64,000 nt of DNA from Molossus alvarezi. Its lineage: Eukaryota > Chordata > Mammalia > Chiroptera > Molossidae. The translations under genes and the position numbers were made by a program. This document shows, one piece after another, positions 1 through 9,260 of the stretch. The notes beneath the pieces were generated by a model that was not told the origin of the DNA, searched no databases, and was given only the letters and a program-made list of their open reading frames with translations. The stretch is taken from the NCBI GenBank assembly GCA_037176705.1, contig CM073907.1, positions 10,943,001 through 11,007,000 on the forward strand, read 5' to 3'. Every line of letters starts with the position of its first letter. Position 1 is the stretch's first letter.

Positions 1-715
1 CAAGGTTTCTCCTAAGCTATTCTATTATTTTTTGCTTTATGTTTTTCATTTCAAGTTTTAATACATTCATAATTATATTCATGATTGGAGAGATTTTTTT
101 TTTTGCAGATCAATAACCAATTATGCCAATATCATCAATTAAACAGGCTATCTTCTCCCCAATGAACAGAAATGCTCTTTATCGTGTATTAAATTTGAAT
201 ATATACTCAGATTTTTTGATTTTCTGGTTTTCTGATCTATAAGCTTATTTATGAGCCCAAACCATACAGTTAAAAAAACAAAAACAACTTATTTACATTA
301 GCATGTGAAAGTTTTAATATTCAATAAGGCAATTGTAACTTTATATTCTTTTTCAAAATTAAAGATTTTTGTTGACAGTTCTATAACATTTAGAATTTCT
401 TCAATATAAATGTTAAAATGCTTTTGTACAACTCCAGGAAAACACCATTGATATTCTGATTGGAATTCATTTAAGGCAAGTATTTATTTGGAAATTATTG
501 ATACTTTTTTAATGATTAATTCTTCCCATCTAAGAGCATGCTATACCTTCTCTTTGTTCAAATATTGTTTTTATGCCTTTAATAAAATGTTATAGCTTTC
601 TTCGGGGAGGTCCCAGAATTTTTAGAAAATTTTTGTAATGATATAAGGTAATACCCATCAACCACTCAGCCCAAATAGCCAGCATATAATACCTATTAAT
701 AATGTGAGCTATATT
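1..715. other. AT-rich intergenic DNA, no gene seen
   Basis: Very AT-rich sequence with frequent T and A runs and no open frame of note. It may contain worn LINE material, but I could not assign a family. It ends at a SINE whose target site is at about 702-712. Confidence 0.5.
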
Positions 716-957
716 GCCCTGGCCGGTTTGGCTTAGTGGTTAGAGTGTCAGCCTGTGGTCCAGGGAGACCCGGGTTCGGTTCCCACTAAGGGCACGTACT
801 CGGTTGCAGTTTGTCCCTGGCCCTGGTTGGGTAGTGTGGGTGGCAATCACTCGATGTGTCCCTTTCACGTTAATGTTTTTTTTTGTCTCTCTCTCCTTCC
901 CACTCTATCCGAACAAAATATGGAAAAAATGTCCTCGCATGAGGATTAAAAAAAAAA
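716..957 (+). repeat. Ves SINE, form A
   Basis: Starts with a tRNA-like head (GCCCTGGCCGGTTTGGCT), has a pyrimidine-rich body and ends with GAGGATT plus an A tail. The site GTGAGCTAT is found before it, after it, and again after the next SINE. Confidence 0.9.
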
Positions 958-966
958 AGTGAGCTA

Positions 967-1190
967 TGGCCCAGCCAGTGTGGCTCAGTGGTTGAGCATC
1001 GACCCATGTACCAAGAGGTCGCTGGTTCGATCCCCGGTCAGGGCACATGCCCAGGTGTGGGCCCAATCTCTAGGGAGGAGCATGCAGGAGGCGGCCAATC
1101 AATGTTCTCTCTCATCGATGTTTCTCTCTCTCTCCCTGTCCCTTCCTCTCTGTCTAGAAATCAATAAAGGAAAAAATGTTTTTTTAAAAT
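967..1190 (+). repeat. Ves SINE, form B
   Basis: Head CCAGCCAGTGTGGCTCAGTGG, CT-rich body and AATCAATAAA end. It sits directly after the form-A copy, and both share the GTGAGCTAT target duplication. Confidence 0.9.
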
Positions 1191-1489
1191 GTGAGCTATG
1201 GCTCTGGTTATTTTTATTATTATCTTTACCTATTATCATTAAATAAAATCATAGAAAAGGCGAGGTTCAGAAAATCTCCTACTGATGAACTTGTGTAGAC
1301 CCTCAATACTGTGAACACGTCTGTTCTCTGTAAAATTGATCTATAAACTCAGTAGGCTCAATAACAATTCCAGACTTTGCTCATGCGTGTGCGTGTGTGT
1401 GAATTCACAAGTTGACTGCGAAATGTACACAGCAAACTACAACGTGCCAAAATAGCGAAGCTAATCTTGAAGAAAAAAGAACAAGAGGA
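1191..1489. other. Intergenic DNA without recognised feature
   Basis: AT-rich sequence with a short TG-rich stretch near 1385-1402. No gene or clear repeat was recognised. Confidence 0.4.
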
Positions 1490-2463
1490 CTTACATGACA
1501 GGATTTCAAGAGCAGTTATGAAGTACACACAGGTGCTCCGTTTATGACACGGTTGGCACTTTTGTTACCTGAGCAATGGGAAAAGATGAGTTTTTCAATA
1601 AATAGTGCTGGGTCCACTGGAAGTCAATGCGGACAGAATGTATGTTGGTCTCTACAAACGCTCTACACAAAAATCAATTCCAGACAGACTGTAGTAAGTA
1701 GGAAAGGTAAAACTGCAAAGCATATAAAAGCTAACATGGGAGACTGTCTTCATGGTCTTGGGCTACACAAAGATTTATTGTAAGGACACAAACAACATAA
1801 TACCCAAAGTAAAAGGTTGATCAATTGACCTATATTAAGATTAAGAACTTCCATTCATCAAGGGACACCATTAGCTGGTTCAACATAAGAAAACCAATCA
1901 ATGTAATACACCATATTAAAAGAATACAAAACAAAAACATGATCATCTCAATAGATGGGGGAAAAAAGCATTTGACAAAATTCAATGCCCTTTCATGATA
2001 GAAAGAAAAGAAACCATCAACGAACTAGGAATAGAGGAAAACTTCTTCAATTCAATAAAAGACATCTATGGAAACCCCACAGTTAACATTATAGTTCATG
2101 TAGAAAGACCTACCGATGAAATGGTAAAAGACCTAAGATTATGCTAAGGTCAAGAACAAGACAAGGATGTTCATTCTCACCACTTTTATTCAATAGTGTT
2201 CTGGTGGTTCTAGCCAAGCTAGCGAGGCAAGGAAGTAAAATAAAATGCATCCAGATTGGAAAGGAAGAAGTAAAATATGTCTTTTTGCAGGTGACCTGGT
2301 CTTGTATATAGAAAAGCTTAAGGAATACATCCACACCAAAGAAACCTATTAGAGATAATAAATTAGTTCAGCAATTTGCAGAATATAAGATCAATACATA
2401 AAAATCAGTTGTATTTCTATATATTAGCGATGACTAATCTGGAACTGAAATTAAGAAAACAGG
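1490..2463 (+). mobile_element. LINE-1 ORF2 fragment (degenerate)
   Basis: Resembles L1 ORF2 on the + strand. 1575-1620 has the 'TTCAATAAATAGTGCTGGG' type segment. 1877-2320 looks like the reverse-transcriptase region: an 'ATCTCAATAGATG' segment, then GACAAAATTCAATG, then a 'GGTGACCTGGTC' segment near the expected (F/Y)ADD site. Stops and frame changes interrupt it throughout, so it is dead. The order of pieces suggests at least two L1 fragments. Confidence 0.75.
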
Positions 2464-2712
2464 TCCAGCCTGGCCAGTTTGCTCAGTGGTTAGAGCATTG
2501 GTCCACAGACCAGAGTCCCAGGTTCGATTCCAGACAAAGGCACATACCCTGGTTGCAGTTCATCCCTGGACCCGGTTGGGGTCGTGTGGGTGGCAACCAG
2601 TCGATGTGTCTCTCTCACATCAATGTTTCTCTCTCTCTCTTTTTGTCTCTCTCTCTCCCACTCTGTATGAAGATAAATGTAAAAAAAAATCCTCAGGTGA
2701 GGATTAAAAAAA
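2464..2712 (+). repeat. Ves SINE, form A, inside L1
   Basis: Head CAGCCTGGCCAGTTTGCTCAG and tail CAGGTGAGGATTAAAAAA. It interrupts L1 ORF2 sequence, which continues on both sides, so it is younger than the L1. Confidence 0.88.
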
Positions 2713-3274
2713 CAACAACTTCCATTTACATTACAAGGAATAACAGTGCATTACAGGGAATAACACACTTAAGGATAAATCTAACAAAAGAGATGCAAGA
2801 TTTGCATACTGAAAACTACAAAATGTCATTGAAAAAAATTAAAGAAAATCTAAATAAATGGAAAGGCATTCATGTTCATGGGTTGGTAACAATACTCCTC
2901 AAATTGATCAACAGATTTAACATAAACTCTTCCAAAATCCTGGTGCCATTTTTGCAGAAATTGACAAGCTGATCCAGAGAAGGTATACAAGTGGTCAACA
3001 GGCACATGGAAATATGCGAAACACCATGAGTCGTTAGGAAAATGCAAATCAAAACCACAATGAAATGCCACTCCACAACCTCTAGGATGAGATAACCCAA
3101 AAGACAGACCATAAGCAAGGACGTGGAGAGACTGAAACCTTCATACCTTGTTAGTGGGAATGTAAAATGTTGAGATTGTTTTTGAGAAGTTTGGCCATTC
3201 TTCAAAAAGCTAAAGATAGAGCTCCCATATAACCCAGGAGTTCCACTTCTAGCTTTAAATCCAAGAGAAATGAA
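2713..3274 (+). mobile_element. LINE-1 3' ORF2 fragment (continuation)
   Basis: Continues the L1: 'AAAATGTCATTGAAAAA' near 2820, 'AAATGCAAATCAAAACCAC' near 3042 and the 'GTTAGTGGGAATGTAAAATG' segment near 3150 are typical of the L1 ORF2 3' part. It is degenerate, with a SINE at its right edge. Confidence 0.75.
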
Positions 3275-3490
3275 CCCGGCTGGTGTGGCTCAGTGGTTGA
3301 GCATCGACCCACACACCAGGAGGTCACCAGTTCGATTCCTGGTCAGGGCACATGCCCAGGTTGTGGGCCCGATCCCCAGTGAGGGGCATGCAGGAGGCAG
3401 CCAATCGATATTCTCTCTCATCAATGTTTCTATCTCTCTCTCCCTCTCCCTTCCTCTCTCTCTCATATCAATAAAGAAAAAAAAACCTTA
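3275..3490 (+). repeat. Ves SINE, form B, inside L1
   Basis: Head CCCGGCTGGTGTGGCTCAG and ATCAATAAAG tail. Flanked by direct repeats AAATCCAAGA(G/A)AAATGA at about 3257-3272 and 3493-3508, a clear target-site duplication. Confidence 0.92.
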
Positions 3491-4130
3491 AAAAAATCCA
3501 AGAAAAATGAAAACATGTGTTTATACAACAACTTGTACACAAATGTTCACAGTAGCATTATTCATAACAGCCAAAACGTAGAAACAGCCTAAGTATCCAT
3601 CAACTGATGAATTGAAAAACAAAGTCTGTTAAGTCTGTTATACACATGCAATGGAATAGTATTCAGCCACAGAAAGGAATGAAGTATTGATACATGCTAC
3701 AACATAGATAAACCTTAAAAACCTGCTTAGTGATAGAAACCAGGCACTAAAGAACACATTTTCATGACCCTATTTATATGAAGTGTTCAGAACAGGCAAA
3801 TCCATAGAGACAAAAAGGTAGATTAGTGGTTGCCAAGGATGGGAGGGAGAAGAAGGAAGTGAGAAGGGACAGATAATGGGAAAGGGGTTCTTTCGGAGCT
3901 GATAAAAATGTTCTAGAATTAGATCGTGATGACCAATGCACAACCTTGTGAATATACTAACAACCACTGAAATGTACACTTTAAATAGGTGTATTTTATG
4001 GTATGTGAATTATGTCTCAATTTTAAAAAGATACCACTAAGAAAGAGAAAAGGCTTGGAGTGGGAGAAAATATTGAGAATGCCTGTAACCACAGAGAAAT
4101 AGCCCCAGATGCCAGGACTTGTATCCAGAA
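3491..4130 (+). mobile_element. LINE-1 3' end fragment
   Basis: Contains the L1 3' marks 'CATTATTCATAACAGCC' (near 3555), 'GGAATAGTATTCAGCCAC' (near 3653) and 'AATGTACACTTTAAATAGG' (near 3970). It runs into an A-rich simple repeat that may have grown from the L1 tail. Confidence 0.75.
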
Positions 4131-4262
4131 TAGGAAAATAAAATAAAATAAAATAAAATAAAATAAAATAAAATAAAATAAAATAAAATAAAATAAAATA
4201 AAATAATAAATAAAACAAAATAGAATAAATAAAATAAAATAAAATAAATAAAATAAAATAAA
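4131..4262. repeat. (AAAAT)n pentanucleotide microsatellite
   Basis: About 25 near-perfect copies of a five-base AAAAT-class unit, with a few interruptions after 4203. Its position at the 3' end of an L1 suggests it arose from a poly(A) tail. Confidence 0.95.
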
Positions 4263-4270
4263 CCTATAAG

Positions 4271-4487
4271 CCCGGCTGGTGTGGTTCAGTGGTTGAGCGT
4301 CAACCCTGCACTAAGAGGTCGCCGGTTCGATTCCCGGTCAGGCACATGTCCAGGTTGTGGGCCCGATCCCCAGTGGGGGGCGTGCAGGAGGCGGCCAGTC
4401 GATATTCTCTCTCATCAGTGTTTCTATCTCTCTTTCCCTCTCCCTCTAAGATCAATAAAGAGAAAAAAATTAAAAAATAAATAAAAA
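4271..4487 (+). repeat. Ves SINE, form B
   Basis: Head CCCGGCTGGTGTGGTTCAG, body ending GATCAATAAAGAG plus an A-rich tail. It adjoins the AAAAT microsatellite. Confidence 0.9.
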
Positions 4488-4601
4488 TTGATTAAAAGAA
4501 ACCAATAAGCAAAGGACACACAGCTCTACAGCAAATGGGCAAAAAATGTGGACAGACATGTCATAAATGAGTAGCCAATAAATACATGAAAAAATGTTTA
4601 A

Positions 4602-4867
4602 CATTATTATTATTATTATTATTATTTTATCCTCACCCGAGGACATTTTTCCATTTTTTGTTCAGCTAGAGTGGGAGGGAGAGAGAGGAAGAGAGAGAGA
4701 GAGAGAAACATCGATGTGAAGGAACACATCGAGTGGCTGCCACCCGCACGACCAACCAGGGCCGGGGACAAACTGCAACCGAGGTACATGCCCTTAGCGG
4801 GAACCGAACCCGGGTCTCTCTGTACCGCAGGCTGATGCTCCAACCGCTGAGCCAAACCGGCCAGGGC
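4602..4867 (-). repeat. Ves SINE, form A, with (ATT)n at its tail
   Basis: Reverse complement of form A: TATCCTCACCCGAGGACATT to AACCGGCCAGGGC. An ATT-repeat tract at 4602-4626 replaces a plain poly(T), suggesting that the tail turned into a microsatellite. Confidence 0.9.
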
Positions 4868-5049
4868 TGTTTAACCTTATTAATAAGCAGGACAATGTAA
4901 AACCCTAACCCTAACACCACCCCCAGCTAATCCTAAGCTCTAACTCTTAAACACCCATCATAATGGCTACAATTAAAATACTACCGAAAAACCCCTGAGA
5001 CATTTTGCTTTCCATCATCCTCAAAGAGAGTCACAGCTCTGATAGTTCT

Positions 5050-5245
5050 AACTCCATAACTTCATTTGTTTTTAAATACTACATTCCTTTGAGTCTGGCT
5101 TCTTTCACTCATTTTATGTTCGTGAAATTAATCCACGCTGCCACCCACAGCAACAGGTCATTCACTTGGGTTGTCGTGTTGTGTTCGAATGTATGAATAG
5201 ATCGCACTCCACTTGCTGATGAGGAAGCCTTCTGGGTGCTGGCTC
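5050..5245 (-). mobile_element. LINE-1 3' fragment
   Basis: 'GGCTTCTTTCACTCATTTTATG' class sequence near 5097, followed by an inverted match to the L1 3' region around 5120-5230. Ancient and degenerate. Confidence 0.55.
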
Positions 5246-5265
5246 TCTACTATTTCTTATCTTAA

Positions 5266-5480
5266 AAAAAATTTTTTTTTCCTTTATTGATTTTAGAGAG
5301 AGGAAGTGAGAGGGAGAGAGAGAGAGGAACATTGATGAGAAAGAACATCGATTGGCTGCCTCCTGCACGCCCCCCACTGGGGATCAGGCCCACAACCTGG
5401 GCATGTGCCCTGACTGGGAATCAAACCGGTGACCTTTTGGTGCAGGGTCGACGCTCAACCACTGAGTCACACCGGCCGGA
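5266..5480 (-). repeat. Ves SINE, form B
   Basis: Reverse complement of form B: TTTATTGATTTTAGAGAG to CACACCGGCCGG. The site ACTATTTCTTATC lies on its left (5247), on its right (5480), and again after the next SINE (5756). Confidence 0.9.
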
Positions 5481-5508
5481 CTATTTCTTATCAAATACAT
5501 ATATATAT

Positions 5509-5755
5509 GTATTTTTTTTTATCCTCACCTGAGGACATTTTTTCCATTTTTTGTTCAGATAGAGTGGGAGGGAGAGCAAGGAAGAGAGAGAGAGAAACAT
5601 CAACGTGAAAGGGACACATCGAGTGGCTGCCACCCACATGACCCAACCAGGGCCGGGGACAAACTGCAACCGAGGTACGTGCCTTTAGCGGGAACTGAAC
5701 CCGGGTCTCTCTGGACTGCAGACCAATGCTCTAACTGCTGAGCCAAACCGGCCGG
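5509..5755 (-). repeat. Ves SINE, form A
   Basis: Reverse complement of form A with a poly(T) lead and AAACCGGCCGGAC end. It landed at the same target site as the form-B copy beside it. Confidence 0.9.
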
Positions 5756-6479
5756 ACTATTTCTTATCTTAATACTGGCTGTGAGCCTGCCCTGGGTCTC
5801 TGCTTAGATTCCCTGTACCGTCCTCCACACCCTCAATTTCCTTCCTATCCCACATTATCATGGGACCGGGGTCTCATTTTAAAGAGAATGTCAGTTCTTG
5901 TCACTTCCTGTCCTGTCAAAAGTCTGTCTTAATCTAGGCAGACACGGTAGCCCCATTGCCTGCCTGTCCCTCTCCAGGCTTCAGCCATCTCTCTGCAGGT
6001 GACAGCAATCTGCAGTGTCCCTCCTGGCCGCTGCCTGGTCGCAGGCCCTGGGGGATTCCCCTGGGTCCATGGCTACCTGCAAAGGTTTGTGTGGTTGTTA
6101 CCACCGCTCAAGACAAATTTCTTGCGATGAGGCTGGGGTGGAAGAAAGTGAGCCCGTCCCTCATTTTTACTCACCACTGGAGAAATACAAATAGGAAAAC
6201 GAACATTTGCATTATTCCAATCACCTCATGGATCTGGATTTCCACCTTCATTTGTGAAATCAAGGGTTCGGGGAAGCAAAATGAATGAACCTTTGGAAAC
6301 GTAGACAAACAGAAATAAAATACATATCGCAACTCCAAAATCTATTCCGGCATATTTTGTATTATCTCTTTAAGGACCGGGCTGGGGGCGGGAGGGGAAA
6401 CACTGACAAATGTAACAAATCAGGCTTTTCCTGAATGCAATAGTTATATTCAGGGACGTTAGGCTTCGAGGATTTAAAA
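5756..6479. other. Intergenic DNA without recognised feature
   Basis: Mixed-composition unique sequence. The open frames here have no recognisable protein family and no splice structure. Confidence 0.4.
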
Positions 6480-6745
6480 GCCAGGAATGGTGTGTATGAG
6501 TTATCTATTGCTGCCTAACAGGTGATCTCAAATGAACAAATATTTGTTATCTCACCGTTTCTGAGGGTCAGGAATCCAGCAGTGGCTCAGCTGGGCTGTT
6601 CTGTTCCGGGTCTTTCCCGAGGCTGCAGTCAAACTGTGGGCTGGGCGGTAGTCATTCCAAGGACCGACTGGGGCTGGGGAATCCACTTCCCAGCTCACTG
6701 ACATGGTCCTCGGCAGCCCTTGGTTGCTGGAGGGCTTTGGGTCTC
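6480..6745. repeat. Ancient LTR-like interspersed repeat remnant
   Basis: The start 'AGTTATCTATTGCTGCCTAAC' and the segments TCTCACCGTTTCTGAGGGTC and TCAGGAATCCAGCAGTGGC are typical of an old, common mammalian interspersed repeat. The family is not assigned with confidence. Confidence 0.5.
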
Positions 6746-6914
6746 AGGCTTCATTTCCTTCCTGCCTAGACCTCTCTGCATGGCCGCTCACGACATGGCA
6801 TCTGACCTCCCCCAGAGAGAGTGATGCAGAGACAAAAAAGAGTAACAAAGAAGGAAGGCACAGGGCCTTCTGTAACCAAACTCGAGATGCCATGCCTATG
6901 CTTTTGGGCACAAC

Positions 6915-7070
6915 GAGGGAGTGAATGGCAGTAGGTGAGATCACTAGAACCTTGGAGACAGCGTAGTCCCAGTCCCTTAGTGACAGCAAGGAAGCAGAGG
7001 AATTGGTCAAGATCACACCCCTGATCAATACTCAAACCAGGACTTGAGCCCAGACTTTCCATATGTTCGG
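6915..7070. repeat. Possible MIR remnant
   Basis: 'GGTCAAGATCACACCCCTGAT' and 'AACCAGGACTTGAGCCC' resemble the MIR core and its 3' region. Weak and highly diverged. Confidence 0.4.
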
Positions 7071-7929
7071 ACTTTTCAATCTGGCACTGACTGTGCCCCT
7101 GCCTTCTTAGCCTTGGCAGAAAGAGGGAGAACTTCTGATTGGAAAGATATTCATCTCTACCATCCACAGAATAGGGTCTGTGATACAAGGTCTCAAGTAA
7201 AACAAAATCCCGCTCTGCTTCATTTGAGGTTGGAGACTCAAGGAGGGCACCGGAAGCTGTCTCGAGGGACTGTCCCTGAAACACGTTGCTGAGCAAGAAC
7301 CTTTTCCTGCCATGTGTAAAATACACTGAGTGGTATCTCTGCCCCCAGGAACCCTGCAGCCAGTGGATGACTCCCCAGGCCCCAGCCCCACACCTGGCTG
7401 TCCCCACTAATCCAGGGGCTCCCCAAACCCGTGCCCCTTAATGTCACTTGTGCTGGTTATGTCATTTGTAACTTCACTAACTGTTATGAAAAGGAATGAA
7501 ACACACGTGTGCAAAAGAGCTGTAGTTTCTATGGCAACTTAATTGGAGCACATGGTTGGCAAAAAGGCAACTGTCACTTTAGGTGTCAGGGTGACAACTG
7601 GAAAAGTTGGGGGAGATGTTAGGAGTCGAGGAAAACTCTGCATTCCGAGCACCTCACACGTTCTCGCTCCAAAGGCAAGAAACGATGTTGGAAAGTGCAG
7701 ACTCTGTCCCTTGCGGGTAGTTTGTGTAAGAAGAGAACGTGGAATTCCAGCAACCCTGGTCAAAAATCTTGCTTGTGCATCGAAACATTTGGCAAACGGG
7801 GATGTCTTTCGGTTTTAAGTTAAAACAGAATATTTAATGCACATATGTGTGTATACATAGGTTCTATATGTATATTATAGGTGTATATGTAATTTTTAAA
7901 GATCGAAAATCCTCCAATATCCAGGGCCT

Positions 7930-9260
7930 CCGATGACCGGGTTCACGACAAACACTGCATCTCGCCTCCTGGAGGCTTCTATTTCCGTCCACGAAGGCCA
8001 GGACGCTCGGGTGCCGCAGGTCCGCGCTGCTGGGCAGCCACAGGGAGCCACCGCCCCTGCTACCCGACGGCCGGCGGCTGGGACTCGGGCGGCCGGGCGC
8101 GGCGCCGCGGTCACTCCGGCAGGTGGCGCTTTCGGGCCACGCACGCAGCGCCGGGCCGCGCTCTGATTGGCTGGAGGCTTTGACCAGCTCCCCCTCCCGG
8201 GCGCCGGGTCCGCTAAGTGCCGCTGCTGGTCAGCTCCCGCCGCAGTCTGCGGGCCTCCCGGGCGGCGGCGGCGGGGCCGGAGCGGCGGAGGGGACAAGAC
8301 CGGGACAGGAGGGGACAGGCCGGCCGGAAGCGCCCGCACACCCAGCATGATGCTGTCCTGGCGGCTAACCACGGGCCCCGAGAAGGCAGAGCTGCGGGAG
8401 CTCAACGCCCGGCTCTACGACTACGTGTGCCGGGTGCGGGAACTGGAGCGCGAAAACCTGCTGCTGGAGGAGGAGCTGCGCGGCCGGCGCGGGCAGGGGG
8501 GCCTGGAGGCCGAGGGCCAGGCCCGCTGGGCGGAGGAGGCGCGCGGCCTGCGGCAGCAGCTCGACGAGCTGAGCTGGGCCACGGCGCTGGCCGAGGGCGA
8601 GTGCGATGCGCTGCGGCGCGAGCTGCGGGAGGTGCGGCTGCTGGCCGAGGAGGCGCGCGCCGCCCGCCGCCGCCTGGACGCCGAGCTGGACGCGCAGCGG
8701 CGGGAGCTGCAGGAGGCGCTGAGCGCGCGCGCCGCCCTCGAGGCGCTGCTGGGCCGGCTGCAGGCCGAGCGCCGCGGCCTGGACGCGGCCCACGAGCGCG
8801 AGGTGCGGGAGCTGCGCGCGCTCTCCGCCGGCCGGACCGTGCGCTACAGCGCCCGCGCCACCCGCCTCGCTGCGCCCCCGCCGCGCCTGCAGGAGGTGCA
8901 CGACAGCTACACGCTGCTGGTGGCCGAGTCGTGGCGGGAGACCGTACAGCTGTACGAGGACGAGGTGCGCGAGCTGGAGGCGGCACTGAGGCGCGGCCAG
9001 GAGAGCCGGCGCCAGGCGGAGGAGGAGAGCCGGCTGTACGCGCAGGAGGTGGAGGCGCTGCAGCGCCGGGCGCTCGAGCTGGAGCAGCTGCGCGCGCTGT
9101 TGGAGGACGAGCTGCTGCGGATGCGCGAGGCCTACGAGCTGCAGGCTCAGGAGCGGCAGGTCCGTTCACGGGGATGATCCCCACCCCGGCCGGGAACGCC
9201 CAGCAGGGGGGCGGGGGAGCACGGGCCTTTCGACCCGAAGCGCCATCACCAGGCGTCGCC
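7930..9260 (+). promoter_or_regulatory. SYNM: CpG-island promoter and 5' UTR of SYNM
   Basis: A sharp rise in GC and CpG content starts near 7930 and covers the upstream sequence, the 5' UTR and all of exon 1. The stretch just before the start codon (about 8200-8346) is GGC/CGG-rich, and no TATA box is evident, as expected for an island promoter. The transcription start cannot be fixed from sequence alone; I would place it within about 8150-8260. The sequence is CG-dense on both strands, which is why long spurious frames occur here. Confidence 0.75.
8347..9159 (+). CDS. SYNM: SYNM exon 1 coding part (head and most of rod)
   Basis: Encodes residues 1-271. Translation starts at the first of two adjacent ATGs (MMLSWRL); human synemin, as I recall it, starts at the second, MLSWRL. 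The short head runs directly into helix-start sequence KAELRELNARLYDYVCRVRE. It continues as heptad-rich coiled coil packed with Leu, Glu and Arg, including VHDSYTLLVAESWRETVQLY. It ends ...QAQERQ and meets the donor CAG|GTCCGT at 9160. The exon is extremely GC-rich. A 302-codon frame on the opposite strand is a composition artefact. Confidence 0.95.

Noticed and set aside
716..790. tRNA-like sequence with box A and box B type motifs
   Set aside because: It is the head of a Ves SINE, followed by the SINE body and tail. The same holds for all other SINE heads in the window; no true tRNA gene was found.
8167..9177. 336-codon + frame beginning upstream of the SYNM start
   Set aside because: It is the exon 1 frame extended into the 5' UTR and past the donor. 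The conserved protein starts at MMLSWRL.
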